Assembly (NCBI GenBank): GCA_902805855.1
Contig: CADCUJ010000059.1
Coordinates: 23,546 to 87,545, forward strand
Reading direction: 5' to 3'
Length of the DNA stretch: 64,000 nucleotides
From: an uncultured Nocardioidaceae bacterium
GTDB taxonomy: Bacteria; Actinomycetota; Actinomycetes; Propionibacteriales; Nocardioidaceae
The position numbers and the translations under genes were made by a program. How positions within the stretch are numbered: the stretch's first letter is position 1; every line of letters starts with the position of its first letter. The notes under the pieces are model-generated. The model had not been told where the DNA came from. It worked only from the letters and a program-made list of their open reading frames with translations, and did not search any database. This document shows, piece after piece, positions 8,526-16,788 of the stretch.

Positions 8526-9137
8526 TCAGCTCTGTGTCGAGCTCTTGGCGTCGTCCTTGACGGTCTGGGTGGACGCTTGGCCCTCCTGCTTGACGCTCTC
8601 AGCGGAGCTCTGCGCCGAGGACTGCACCTCATCGGCAGCCTGTGTGGCCGACTCCTTGAGGTTCTGGCCCATCTCCTGGCCCACGGACTTGGCTTCGTCG
8701 GCGACCGGCTGACCGTGCTCCTTGGCCTGGTCGACCAGACGCGACGCGAGGTCTGCCTCCTTGTCGCTGGCCGGCAGGAGCGAGGAGATCAGCCAGCCGG
8801 CGCCGAAGGCGATCAGCCCAGCTGCCAGAGGGTTTCCCTCTGCCTTCTGCTCGAGCGTGTGCGCGGCACTCTGCGCGGTGTCGGTCACGGAGTCCTTGGC
8901 GCTGCCCGCCGTGCTGCTGATGCCGTCCCCGGTCGAGGAGATTCCCGCCGAGGCGCTGTGAGCTGTGCCCATCACTTTGTCCTTCATGGTCCGGATCCTG
9001 CCCTGGGCCGCGGTCTTGCGACGCTCCACGACCCTGCTCGGGTTCACCTTGTCGTTGAGGGCGTCGAGGTCCCGGGAAAGGTCGGCCCGGGTCTGCTCGA
9101 TGCCGGTGGTCAGCTGTTCTTCTGTGCCTTGGCCCAT
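8526..9137 (-). CDS. DUF3618 family protein
   Basis: This 203-residue protein has the DUF3618 N-terminal signature (EQLTTGIEQTRADLSRDLDALNDKVNPSRVVERR). A single membrane stretch follows near residue 105 (AAGLIAFGAGWLISSLLP), and a long Ala/Ser/Gln/Glu-rich amphipathic tail resembles LEA-type repeats. In actinobacteria this family travels with the holin-X family protein encoded just upstream. The start lies 28 bases inside that gene, so this is the last cistron of a tight operon. Exact function is unknown; a membrane-associated stress or envelope role is an inference from composition. Confidence 0.85.
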   Translation of the reverse strand: MGQGTEEQLTTGIEQTRADLSRDLDALNDKVNPSRVVERRKTAAQGRIRTMKDKVMGTAHSASAGISSTGDGISSTAGSAKDSVTDTAQSAAHTLEQKAEGNPLAAGLIAFGAGWLISSLLPASDKEADLASRLVDQAKEHGQPVADEAKSVGQEMGQNLKESATQAADEVQSSAQSSAESVKQEGQASTQTVKDDAKSSTQS

Positions 9138-9574
9138 TGCGCATCCTCTTTCAGGGTTCGTTGGGTGGTGGGGAGCTGCGGCTCGGTCTGCTGAAGCCGC
9201 TTCTTGCCTGCCAGCCCGAGTACGGCGGCGGCGACGGCCCAGATCAGGCCGACCAGGAGTGCAGCCAGCTCAACCGGCATCACGTTGTCGAGCAGGTAGG
9301 TGAGCGCCAGCGACACGAAGATCAGCATCAGCAGCGCCGCGACGCCCGCGCCCCCGAGCAGCCCCGCGCCCTTGCCGGCCTTGGCTGCCTGCTGTTTTGC
9401 CTCGGTCTTGGCCAGGTCGAGCTCCTGACGCACCAGCGTGCTCAGGTCCCTGGCGATGTCGCCGACGATGTCGCCAACGCTTCGGCCGGCACTCGCGCCG
9501 GCGGTCGGGTCGGTATCGACCTGGGACGCACCGGTGGAGAACCCACCGGCCTGGTCACCGGTGGGGGCACTCAC
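9110..9574 (-). CDS. Actinobacterial holin-X / phage_holin_3_6 family membrane protein
   Basis: This 154-residue protein has a helical N-terminal half with ARDLSTLVRQELDLAKTEAK near 40-60, then two membrane helices (about 70-95 and 100-122). That is the plan of the putative actinobacterial holin superfamily III (PF07332). Despite the name there is no lysis cassette or other phage gene nearby, so it is best read as a small chromosomal membrane protein. Its ATG overlaps the preceding stop by four bases (ATGA) and its end overlaps the DUF3618 gene by 28 bases. Confidence 0.85.
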   Translation of the reverse strand: MSAPTGDQAGGFSTGASQVDTDPTAGASAGRSVGDIVGDIARDLSTLVRQELDLAKTEAKQQAAKAGKGAGLLGGAGVAALLMLIFVSLALTYLLDNVMPVELAALLVGLIWAVAAAVLGLAGKKRLQQTEPQLPTTQRTLKEDAQWAKAQKNS

Positions 9575-10293
9575 AGGCCACCCCGGGTTCCGGGGTCGAC
9601 GGTGCCGGGCACTGGGGGCTCTGTGCTGGGGTAGCCGGTGTCGACAACCGGGTCAGCCACAGGGTCGACAACGGGGGCACCGGTGCCGGCAGTCGGGTAG
9701 CCCGCTGCCGTCCCGCGTGGCTCTACATCGACGCTCGTGCCGTCCCAACCGCTCTGGTTGCTCTGGCTGCTCTGGCTCTGCCTCGCCCCCCGGGTCAGGC
9801 GACCCGCGACCATGCCGGCCGCGGTGGCCGCGAGCAGGAAGGTGCCCGGCCGCCGACGCGCGTACGTCCGGACCTCGTCGAGCAGCTCAACCGGCTCACG
9901 CCCGTCGATGCTCGAGCTGAACCGGCGAGCCCGGTCGGCCGCCTGGCGGACCAGGTCCTGCGCCAGCCCAGACGGCGGCGCGTCGCCGTTGGCCATGCCG
10001 TCCAGCTGGTCACTGGCATCGCGCAACGTGCTGACCAGCCGGTCGCGCTGGCTCCGAGACTGGTCGTTCAGCTGGCCCTTGGCATCCTCCACCAGGTTCG
10101 CTGCCTGGTGCTTGGCCTCGCCGACGACCTGCTTGGCCTCGTCCTTGGCGTGGCCTGCCACGCGCTTGCCTTCGTCTGCCGCCGTGCCGGCGGTCTGCTG
10201 GGCCTGTCCGGTGGCCCCGGACGCAGTGTCATCGGTGGTCCCGGAAACCGCTGCGGTGGCCCGCGGGGGCGACGGGAAGCTGGATGTGCTCAT
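9571..10293 (-). CDS. Helical LEA-like protein with Pro/Val/Asp-rich C-terminus
   Basis: This 240-residue protein starts with a Ser/Thr/Ala-rich region, then has an Ala/Lys/Asp helical section of LEA type (GKRVAGHAKDEAKQVVGEAK). A short hydrophobic stretch lies near 152-165 (GTFLLAATAAGMVAGRL). The tail contains repeated Val-Val-Asp/Asp-Pro-Val elements. GGAGG lies five bases before the ATG. It is the second gene of a four-gene minus operon ending with DUF3618. I recognise the architecture from actinobacterial loci of this type but no functional family. Confidence 0.75.
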   Translation of the reverse strand: MSTSSFPSPPRATAAVSGTTDDTASGATGQAQQTAGTAADEGKRVAGHAKDEAKQVVGEAKHQAANLVEDAKGQLNDQSRSQRDRLVSTLRDASDQLDGMANGDAPPSGLAQDLVRQAADRARRFSSSIDGREPVELLDEVRTYARRRPGTFLLAATAAGMVAGRLTRGARQSQSSQSNQSGWDGTSVDVEPRGTAAGYPTAGTGAPVVDPVADPVVDTGYPSTEPPVPGTVDPGTRGGL

Positions 10294-10321
10294 GGTTCCT
10301 CCAGGTGTTAGTTGTGCTGAG

Positions 10322-10462
10322 TCAGTCGTTGTAGGGCTCGCGGCTGCCGGCCTTGGCCAGTCCGCGGCTCACCAGGTAGCCGATCGCCAGCAGACCGACT
10401 TGCTCTCGGGCGCGTGGCTGGACAACGATCGGTTTCCGTTTCGGTGTAGAAGTTTTGGGCAT
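10322..10462 (-). CDS. Small ORF at the head of the DUF3618 operon
   Basis: A 46-codon ORF (starts MPKTSTPKRK, ends SREPYND) ends 28 bases before the next gene. The second half uses G/C-ending codons as expected here, while the first dozen codons are AT-richer. There is no ribosome site: the ATG sits directly on the T-tract of a terminator-like hairpin. The middle (EQVGLLAIGYLVSRGLAK) could be a short hydrophobic helix. The true start may be further in, or the ORF may be spurious. Confidence 0.45.
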   Translation of the reverse strand: MPKTSTPKRKPIVVQPRAREQVGLLAIGYLVSRGLAKAGSREPYND

Positions 10463-10463
10463 G

Positions 10464-10494
10464 AAAAAGCCCCGGCAGTACTGGTGGCCGGGGC
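10464..10494 (-). terminator. Intrinsic terminator-like hairpin facing the DUF3618 operon
   Basis: Read on the minus strand, GCCCCGGC (10494-10487) pairs perfectly with GCCGGGGC (10476-10469) around a 10-base loop and is followed by TTTTT and then, with one C between, the ATG of the small ORF at 10462. This is one of the few U-tailed hairpins in the window. It should stop transcripts arriving from the right, so the operon needs a promoter at or left of it, or is attenuated there. Confidence 0.75.
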
Positions 10495-10676
10495 TTGACC
10501 GATAAGCAGTTTGCCGTTCTAGCGTACCCCGGATGCCCAGATCCAAACCTGTGCCCGTCCTTGTTCGGCAGCCCCAGAGTTTCCGGTCCATAGGCCCACG
10601 GGCGGGCCCGCCGCCCCCCATACTTGCCTCCTCGTCAACCGCGCGGTCCCGCGGGCAAGCAGCCAAGCGGGAGCAG

Positions 10677-11074
10677 ATGCGGAAACAGTCCACCCGTCCG
10701 GGAAGGGCAGTGCCTGCGCTCTGGCACTCGCTGTTCGAGCTCGTCTCGGCGCCCGGGGTGTCCAACGGTGACGTCGTCCGCACCACCTTCCAGCACCGGT
10801 TGCACCGGTTGCACACGGTGATCATCCGCAACGAGTTTGTCGAGCTGGCGCCGCCGGAGGGCCGGAGGTTCGCCGCCTTCGTGAGCGTGATGCGCACGTC
10901 CGAGGTCAAGCGCTTCGTCGCCATCGTCGTCGCCGACAGGCGCGAACCTTCCGGGGAAGCCGATGTCGTCCGGCTGGCCCGGAGTGGATCCGATTCAAGG
11001 GGGCGCAGGAGATGCTCGGACAAACGGTCAAACTCGACTCGCTGGCGACCGACCAGGCGATCCGGGAGCGCTAG
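10677..11074 (+). pseudogene. Frameshifted ORF of unknown family
   Basis: From about 10677 (ATG) or 10711 (GTG) to about 10960 one frame has clear coding character: G/C-ending codons and a plausible globular sequence such as RNEFVELAPPEG and FAAFVSVMRTSEVKRFVAIV. The sequence then loses sense, while another frame reads GPEWIRFKGAQEML and continues to a TAG at 11072. This looks like one gene broken by a single-base indel around 10950-10975. I do not recognise the family. The rest of the 10.5-11.2 kb stretch holds only the hairpin on its left and the promoter on its right. Confidence 0.45.
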
Positions 11075-11143
11075 GCGACTCCGCGGCTCGCTCGCGACTG
11101 AGCGGTATGCGGCCAGACTCGTCGATGGCGGTCGGGCAGGCAG

Positions 11144-11170
11144 TTGACCTCATGCAGCGACGCCTATAGT
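11144..11170 (+). promoter_or_regulatory. Sigma-70-like promoter for the secreted EEP-family gene
   Basis: TTGACC at 11144-11149 and TATAGT at 11165-11170 are separated by 15 bases, slightly short, but TATAGT is a near-consensus -10 hexamer and rare in this GC-rich DNA. Transcription would start near 11177, leaving about 34 bases of leader that contain the GGAGG ribosome site of the gene at 11211. Confidence 0.6.
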
Positions 11171-11210
11171 GGGCCGGGCCAGCTGTCCGGACCGCTCGTG
11201 GAGGTCTCTC

Positions 11211-12533
11211 GTGACCAGCCGTCTTGCACGCCGCGCCGGCGTGCTTCTCCTCGCCAGTGCCCTTTCTCTGGGCACGGTCGCCTCACTAGGCGCCTCGGCC
11301 GCTCCCGAGCGGTCCAACCGAAGTGGGTCGCCGCCGGAGGTCCGGTTCTCCACCTTCAATGTCTCGATGTTCCGGGAGAGCGAGGGTGAGCTGGCCGCCG
11401 ACCTTGCCGACGCCGACGACGAGAGCCAGGACGTCGAGGTGCGCAACGTCGCGGAGATCATCCAGCGGAAGCGTCCGGACGTGCTGCTGGTCAACGAGTT
11501 CGACTACGACGCTGGTGGCGTGGCTCTGCGGCGCTTCCAGGACAACTTCCTGTCGGTGAGCCAGCGCGGCGCGGACCCGATCGAGTACCCCTTCGCCGAG
11601 GGGTTCGCGTCGAACACCGGCGTCGCCAGTGGCTTCGACCTCAACAACGACGGCCAGGTCGGCGAGAGCGGTCGCGCCTACGGTGACGACTCGTTCGGGT
11701 TCGGCACCTTCCCGGGCCAGTACGGCTTCGCCTTGCTGTCAAAGCACCCGATCGCGGACGAGGCAGTGCGCAGCTTCCAGGAGTTCCGCTGGACCGACAT
11801 GCCCGGGGCGCTCCTCCCGGACGACCCGCAGAAGCCCGGGCCGGCGGACTGGTACTCGCCCCAGGAGCTCGAAGTGTTTCGGCTCTCCAGCAAGAACCAC
11901 GTCGACGTGCCGGTGATCGTCAACGGTCGTGCGGTGCATGTCTTGGCCAGCCACCCCACTCCGCCGTCGTTCGACGGGCTCGAGGACCGCAACGGCACCC
12001 GGAACCATGACGAGATCCGTTTCTGGGCCGACTACGTCTCCCCGGGCAGCCGCTCGCGCTACATCTACGACGACGACGGTGAGTACGGTGGCCTGCGTCC
12101 CGGCTCTGCGTTCGTCGTGATGGGCGACCTCAACGCCGACGCGGCCAACGACGGCAGTGGCATAGCCGGCGCGGCCGACCAGATCGTCGAGCACCGCTTC
12201 GTGCGAGACGCGAGACCGACGAGCCGAGGTGCCGTCGAGGCAAGTGAGCTTCAGGGCGGAGTCAACGAGACGCACGCGGGAGACCCCGCCCTGGACACGG
12301 CCGACTTCGCCGACGGACCGGGGTCTGCCGGGAACCTCCGGGTCGACTACGTGCTGCCCTCGCGACCGCTGCGGGAGATCGACTCCGGTGTGTTCTGGCC
12401 GCGGCTCGGCAACCCCCTCTCCCGGCTCACCGGGGTCTACGACCCCTCCTACACCAACGGTTTTCCGAGCTCGGACCACCGGATGGTCTGGGTCGACCTC
12501 GCCGTCCCCGGGGGCGGTCCATCGGCGCGCTGA
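11211..12533 (+). CDS. Secreted endonuclease/exonuclease/phosphatase family protein
   Basis: The ORF track starts at 11169, but GTG 11211 has GGAGG at 11200-11204 with ideal spacing and begins directly with a signal peptide (SRLARRAGVLLLASALSLG... ending around ASAA), giving 440 residues. The mature part fits the EEP fold: STFNVSMFR near the start, LLVNEFDYD with the metal-binding Glu, VMGDLNAD in the late middle and SSDHRMVWVDL with the catalytic Asp-His at the end. It therefore probably hydrolyses phosphodiester or phosphomonoester bonds outside the cell; the substrate is unknown. Confidence 0.85.
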   Translation: MTSRLARRAGVLLLASALSLGTVASLGASAAPERSNRSGSPPEVRFSTFNVSMFRESEGELAADLADADDESQDVEVRNVAEIIQRKRPDVLLVNEFDYDAGGVALRRFQDNFLSVSQRGADPIEYPFAEGFASNTGVASGFDLNNDGQVGESGRAYGDDSFGFGTFPGQYGFALLSKHPIADEAVRSFQEFRWTDMPGALLPDDPQKPGPADWYSPQELEVFRLSSKNHVDVPVIVNGRAVHVLASHPTPPSFDGLEDRNGTRNHDEIRFWADYVSPGSRSRYIYDDDGEYGGLRPGSAFVVMGDLNADAANDGSGIAGAADQIVEHRFVRDARPTSRGAVEASELQGGVNETHAGDPALDTADFADGPGSAGNLRVDYVLPSRPLREIDSGVFWPRLGNPLSRLTGVYDPSYTNGFPSSDHRMVWVDLAVPGGGPSAR

Positions 12534-12571
12534 CCCCCCACGTCGAGGCAGAGGATGCGCCTGGCACTGCG

Positions 12572-13219
12572 ATGAGCGAGCAGCCTGAGTTCACCGGCAT
12601 CCCGGTGGCCGCCCTGGACTTCTACGACGATCTGGAGACCGACAACACCAGGTCGTTCTGGTCCAGGCACAAGGGCGTGTACGAGTCGCAGGTCCGCGCG
12701 CCGATGACCGCACTGGCCAGCGCACTCGAGGCGGAGTTCGGCACCCCGAAGACGTTCCGGCCCTACCGGGACGTGCGGTTCGCGAAGGACAAGACGCCGT
12801 ACAAGACGCACCAGGGGGTGTTCGTCCCGCACGGTCCCGCTACGGGCTGGTACGTCGAGGTGGCGGCGCCGGGGGTACGAGTCGGGGTCGGCTTCTACGA
12901 GGCCTCGTCGGAGCGGCTGGGCCGGATCCGGGACGCCATCGTCGACGAGCGACGCGGCCGGCAGCTGGAGATGGTCCTCGAGGACCTGCAGGACCGGGGC
13001 TGGACGCTGGGCGGCGACCGGCTCAAGACCAGTCCGCGCGGGTACGACGTCGACCACCCGCGCATCGAGCTGCTGCGCCACAAGTCGATGGTGCTGACCA
13101 AGTCCTACGGGTTCGCGCCCATCATTCACACCCCCGAGCTGCTCGGGAAGGTACGCAGCGACTGGCGCGACGCTGCACCCTTCGTGGAGTGGGTGGCCGA
13201 GAACGCCGGCGAAGCCTGA
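12572..13219 (+). CDS. DUF2461 domain protein (TIGR02453)
   Basis: This 215-residue cytoplasmic protein matches the DUF2461/TIGR02453 family over its whole length. The recognisable segments are FYDDLETDNTRSFW near the N-terminus, FRPYRDVRFAKDKTPYKTH near 65-85 and YGFAPIIHTPELL near the end. The family has no firmly established activity. It follows the EEP-family gene by 38 bases on the same strand and converges with the Rrf2 regulator gene, 13 bases away. Confidence 0.87.
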   Translation: MSEQPEFTGIPVAALDFYDDLETDNTRSFWSRHKGVYESQVRAPMTALASALEAEFGTPKTFRPYRDVRFAKDKTPYKTHQGVFVPHGPATGWYVEVAAPGVRVGVGFYEASSERLGRIRDAIVDERRGRQLEMVLEDLQDRGWTLGGDRLKTSPRGYDVDHPRIELLRHKSMVLTKSYGFAPIIHTPELLGKVRSDWRDAAPFVEWVAENAGEA

Positions 13220-13232
13220 GCGCGCACTCGGC

Positions 13233-13691
13233 TCAGTGCGGTTGCCAGGCCTCGTCGTCGCGGGTGCGCAAGGTGACCTCCCGAGGTAGGTCGCGCTCCA
13301 CGAGTGCCCGGATGGTCACCCTCTCGAAGACATCCCGCAGGCTACTGCGCGCCGCGATCCACACGTGCTGCAGCACCTCGGCAGCCTCGTTGTAGGTCAC
13401 CGCCTCGGGACGCAGCCCGTAGACGCTCACCAACGGACCGTCCACGGCGCGGATCACGTCCGCCACGGTCACCGTCCCCGGGTCCTGCGCCATGCGCCAC
13501 CCTCCCGACTGTCCCCGCTGGCTCATCACCATCCCGGACCGGCGTAGGTCGGCGAGGATCGCCTGCAGGAAACCGTGCGGAATGTCTTGCAGCTTTCCGA
13601 TCTCCTCGGCGCTGATCGTCTCGCCGTCGGCTTGGTTGGAGATCTCGATGAGAGCGCGCAGGGCGTAGTCGGACTTGGCAGAGACCCGCAT
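13233..13691 (-). CDS. Rrf2 family transcriptional regulator
   Basis: This 152-residue winged-helix regulator opens with the family signature SAKSDYALRALIEIS and has SQRGQSGGWRMA for the wing. The protein contains no cysteine, so it cannot carry the Fe-S cluster of IscR/NsrR/RsrR and must sense something else, as CymR-type members do. It lies next to, and 60 bases from, the TauE/SafE exporter on the same strand, which suggests it controls sulfur-anion export. CAGACT six bases before the ATG suggests a leaderless mRNA. Paired palindromes upstream of the exporter are the obvious candidate targets. Confidence 0.9.
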   Translation of the reverse strand: MRVSAKSDYALRALIEISNQADGETISAEEIGKLQDIPHGFLQAILADLRRSGMVMSQRGQSGGWRMAQDPGTVTVADVIRAVDGPLVSVYGLRPEAVTYNEAAEVLQHVWIAARSSLRDVFERVTIRALVERDLPREVTLRTRDDEAWQPH

Positions 13692-13751
13692 GCGCCAAGT
13701 CTGTCAGAGATGTCGGCTTGCCGAGCGTGCACGACTGGTCCGCTGCCTGGG

Positions 13752-14648
13752 TCAGGCGGAGACCGAGACCTCGTCCTTCGGTGTTGCCGCGCGGGCGATC
13801 CGCTCCTGCTTGACCGCCCACACGATCATCGAGATCCACACCACTGCCAGGACGACCGTCACGGCGAGCACGCTGTAACCGGAGGCACCCAAGGACTCGA
13901 GGACGGTCTTGGCGTTGGTCAAGATGATGAAACCGCCAGCGGCCACGCCGAGCACGCGCGCTGCCAGGAGCCTGACCAGCCAGGCCGCGAAGGGTGCGGC
14001 GATCACGCCGCCCACGAGCAGCGCTCCGGCGTAGCCGAAGTTGATCCCCTGGCTGCCGAGCGCGAACAGGAAGCCGAGAGAGCCACCGATGGCGACCACG
14101 AACTCCGAGGTGTCGATCGAGCCGACCACCTTCCTTGGCTCCAGACGTCCCGAGGAGAGCAGCGAGGTGGTCCCGACCGGCCCCCAGCCACCGCCGCCGA
14201 TGGCATCCATCAGACCGGCCACCACGCCCAGTGGCGCGAGGAAGAACGCCGAGACCTTGCCCGGGAACTGAGGGCGGCGGCCGCCGAGCCTCAAGAAGCG
14301 CCAGACCACGTAGACGCCGAGCAGCAGTAGCAGGAGCGCAACCCACGGCGTGGCCGTGTCGCCGGGGATGCTGGACAAGAAGGTGGCCCCCGCGAACGCG
14401 CCGATGCCGCCGGGTACCGCGATGATGCTCACCGTGCGCCAGTCGACGTTGCCGAGCGTGTGATGGGAGATCCCGGAGATCAACGTGGTGCCGATCTCGG
14501 AGAAGTGGACCGCGGCCGACGCGGCGGCCGGCGCGATTCCAGTGGCCAGCAGCAGCGTCGAAGAGGTCACGCCGTAGGCCATGCCCAGTGATCCGTCGAT
14601 CAGCTGGGCGAGCAGTCCTACAAACCCGAGGACGATGAGGTTGCGCAT
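13752..14648 (-). CDS. TauE/SafE family sulfite/sulfonate exporter
   Basis: An 8-helix membrane protein of the DUF81/TauE-SafE family, which exports sulfite, sulfoacetate or related organosulfur anions. The start is taken as ATG 14648 (RNLIVLGFVGLLAQLIDG), because AAAGGG lies upstream and the residues before it in the ORF track look like leader. That gives 298 residues. The family repeats are visible as LIDGSLGMAYG near the N-terminus and GLMDAIGGGGWGP in the second half. It is co-oriented with the Rrf2 gene. Two palindromes at 14712-14774 lie in its promoter. Confidence 0.9.
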   Translation of the reverse strand: MRNLIVLGFVGLLAQLIDGSLGMAYGVTSSTLLLATGIAPAAASAAVHFSEIGTTLISGISHHTLGNVDWRTVSIIAVPGGIGAFAGATFLSSIPGDTATPWVALLLLLLGVYVVWRFLRLGGRRPQFPGKVSAFFLAPLGVVAGLMDAIGGGGWGPVGTTSLLSSGRLEPRKVVGSIDTSEFVVAIGGSLGFLFALGSQGINFGYAGALLVGGVIAAPFAAWLVRLLAARVLGVAAGGFIILTNAKTVLESLGASGYSVLAVTVVLAVVWISMIVWAVKQERIARAATPKDEVSVSA

Positions 14649-14711
14649 CCGGTGCACCCTTTCGCGAGAGCAGAGATAGTGGCCGCTCCCTCCAGCGACC
14701 ACTTTCTCTAT

Positions 14712-14774
14712 CTACTTAGTTGACTCAGTAGCGAAAGAGTAGGAGTCCTGCATACCTAAGTCAACTGACTTGGT
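14712..14774 (-). promoter_or_regulatory. Two related palindromes upstream of the TauE/SafE exporter (candidate Rrf2 sites)
   Basis: Site one, CTACTTAGTTGACTCAGTAG (14712-14731), matches its own reverse complement at 16 of 20 positions. Site two, around TAAGTCAACTGACTTGG (14757-14773), shares the AGTTGACT core in the opposite orientation; aligned, they read TTAGTTGACTCAGTA and TCAGTTGACTTAGGTA. This stretch is markedly AT-richer than its surroundings, as expected for a promoter with an operator. Confidence 0.6.
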
Positions 14775-14840
14775 CTACTTCGCGTGTCGGCGGCCCGCAC
14801 GTGCCAGGACACGCTCGTCCCGGCACCTTGGTTGCCAGAC

Positions 14841-14878
14841 CTACCGGCGAGTAGCATACTGATGTTACCGACCAGTAG
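14841..14878 (+). promoter_or_regulatory. Twin TetR-type operators upstream of the acyl-CoA dehydrogenase
   Basis: CTACCGGCGAGTAG (14841-14854) and TTACCGACCAGTAG (14865-14878) share the form YTACCGRCSAGTAG, with TAC/GTA arms around a six-base centre, and lie 24 bases centre to centre. Palindromes of this kind are typical of TetR-family repressors of fatty-acid degradation genes in actinobacteria. The second copy ends 21 bases before the start codon, and TAGCAT/CATACT between the copies could be the -10 region. Confidence 0.6.
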
Positions 14879-14898
14879 GCCTGGGCCGAGGGGACGAC

Positions 14899-16788
14899 GT
14901 GAGCCACTACAAGAGCAACCTCCGCGACATCGAGTTCAACCTCTTCGAGGTCTTCGGCCGCGACGACATCCTCGGGCGAGGGCTGTTCGACGAGGTGGAC
15001 GCAGAGACCGCCCGCTCAATCCTCGCCGAGGTCGACCGGCTTGCCCGTGAGAACCTCGCCGCGTCGTTCCAGGACGGGGACCGGAACCCGCCGCGCTACG
15101 ACCCGCAGGCCCACACGGTCACGATGACGCCGAGCTTTGCCGCGAGCTACCAGGCGTTCATCGACTCACAGTGGTGGCGGCTGCAGCTACCCAGCGCGCT
15201 CGGCGGACAGCCGGCGCCGTCCTCGCTGGTGTGGTCAGTCGCCGAGCTGGTGCTGGGGGCGAACCCGCCGCTGTGGATGTACGCCACCGGCCCGAACTTC
15301 GCGCACATCGTGCACCGCAACGGCAACGACCGCGACAAGCGCATCGCCCAGCACATGATCGACCGTGCCTGGGCAGCCACGATGGTGCTCACCGAGCCCG
15401 ACGCCGGCTCCGACGTCGGAGCCGGACGCACCCGGGCGCGACAACAGGCGGATGGCTCCTGGCACCTCGAGGGCGTGAAGCGCTTCATCACCTCCGGCGA
15501 GCACGACATGAGCGAGAACATCGTCCACCTCGTCCTCGCCCGACCCGTCGGAGTGGAGGGCGAAGGCGCACCCGGCACCAAGGGCCTGTCGCTGTTCGTC
15601 GTACCCAAGCACCACTTCGACCTCGAGTCCGGCGAGCTGACCGGGGAGCGCAACGGTGTCTACGCCACCAACGTCGAGAAGAAGATGGGCATCAAGGTCT
15701 CCACCACTTGCGAGCTGACCTTCGGAGACCCGGCGATCGGCGGCGGCGAGCCCGCGAAGGGCTGGCTGCTCGGCGAGGTGCACGACGGGATCGCCCAGAT
15801 GTTCCAGGTGATCGAGAACGCCCGGATGCTGGTCGGCACCAAGGCGATCGCGACGTTGTCGACCGGGTACCTGAACGCCCTGGACTACGCCAAGACCCGC
15901 GTCCAGGGGGCCGACCTCACCCAGGCCGCGGACAAGCGCTCGCGGCGGGTGAGCATCACCCACCACCCCGACGTACGCCGCTCGCTGATGACCCAGAAGT
16001 CGTTCGCCGAGGCACTCCGTGCGCTGGTGATCTACACCGCCACCTGGCAGGACCGGGTGCAGATCGCCGAGCACACCGGAGAAAGTGACGACCTGGCGGA
16101 GCGGGTCAACGACCTGCTGCTGCCGATCGTGAAGGGCTACGGCTCGGAGCGGTCCTGGGTGCTGCTCGGGACAGAGTCGCTGCAGACCTTCGGAGGATCG
16201 GGCTTCCTGGAGGACTACCCGATCGAGCAGTACGTGCGCGACGCGAAGATCGACACCCTCTACGAGGGCACCACCGCCATCCAGGGACAGGATCTGTTCT
16301 TCCGGAAGATCGTCCGGGACCAGGCACACGCCCTGGGTCATCTCACCCGCGAGATCGAGAGCTTCATCGAGGACGAACCCGACTCCGCGGCCTCGGGAGG
16401 TCGGCTGAAGGAGGAACGGCGCCTGCTCGCGAAGGGGCTGGAGGACACCCAGGCGATCGTGGGCACGCTCGTCGAGCAGCTGATGTCAGCCGACCCGAAC
16501 ACCGAGGCCGGCGACCGGCGCAACATCTACAAGGTCGGGCTGAACACCAGCCGCCTGCTGATGACGCTCGGCGACCTGATCTGCTCATGGCTGCTGCTGC
16601 GCCAGGCCGAGGTCGCGCTCGGGAGGCTCGGCGGTGTGCTGAAGCTGGCGGACAAGTCGTTCTACGAGGGGAAGGTGGCAGCCGCCCAGTTCTTCGCCCG
16701 CAACGTTCTGCCGAAGATCTCCGCCGAACGCGCGCTCGCCGAGTCGACCGACCTGTCGTTGATGGATCTGGCCGAGGAGGCCTTCTAG
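14899..16788 (+). CDS. Large acyl-CoA dehydrogenase (FadE-type)
   Basis: This 629-residue flavoenzyme is of the long acyl-CoA dehydrogenase subgroup with an extra C-terminal domain. It introduces the alpha-beta double bond in acyl-CoA and passes electrons to ETF. The FAD/substrate-binding stretch [15 protein letters not shown] is near 160-175. The catalytic Glu lies in [15 protein letters not shown] near residue 456. The start is GTG 14899 with GAGGGG upstream. It stands alone as a transcription unit, with twin operator-like palindromes immediately before it. The EtfD-like protein at 3.6-5.9 kb could be its route to the quinone pool. Confidence 0.93.
   Translation: MSHYKSNLRDIEFNLFEVFGRDDILGRGLFDEVDAETARSILAEVDRLARENLAASFQDGDRNPPRYDPQAHTVTMTPSFAASYQAFIDSQWWRLQLPSALGGQPAPSSLVWSVAELVLGANPPLWMYATGPNFAHIVHRNGNDRDKRIAQHMIDRAWAATMVLTEPDAGSDVGAGRTRARQQADGSWHLEGVKRFITSGEHDMSENIVHLVLARPVGVEGEGAPGTKGLSLFVVPKHHFDLESGELTGERNGVYATNVEKKMGIKVSTTCELTFGDPAIGGGEPAKGWLLGEVHDGIAQMFQVIENARMLVGTKAIATLSTGYLNALDYAKTRVQGADLTQAADKRSRRVSITHHPDVRRSLMTQKSFAEALRALVIYTATWQDRVQIAEHTGESDDLAERVNDLLLPIVKGYGSERSWVLLGTESLQTFGGSGFLEDYPIEQYVRDAKIDTLYEGTTAIQGQDLFFRKIVRDQAHALGHLTREIESFIEDEPDSAASGGRLKEERRLLAKGLEDTQAIVGTLVEQLMSADPNTEAGDRRNIYKVGLNTSRLLMTLGDLICSWLLLRQAEVALGRLGGVLKLADKSFYEGKVAAAQFFARNVLPKISAERALAESTDLSLMDLAEEAF

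Noticed and set aside
9110-9574. Prophage lysis cassette suggested by the holin-like gene
   Set aside because: There is no endolysin, structural or integrase gene nearby. The family is a normal chromosomal actinobacterial membrane protein linked to DUF3618.
10322-11023. A 233-residue minus-strand ORF spanning the hairpin
   Set aside because: The upstream two thirds have poor codon character and read through a terminator. Only the last 46 codons could be real.
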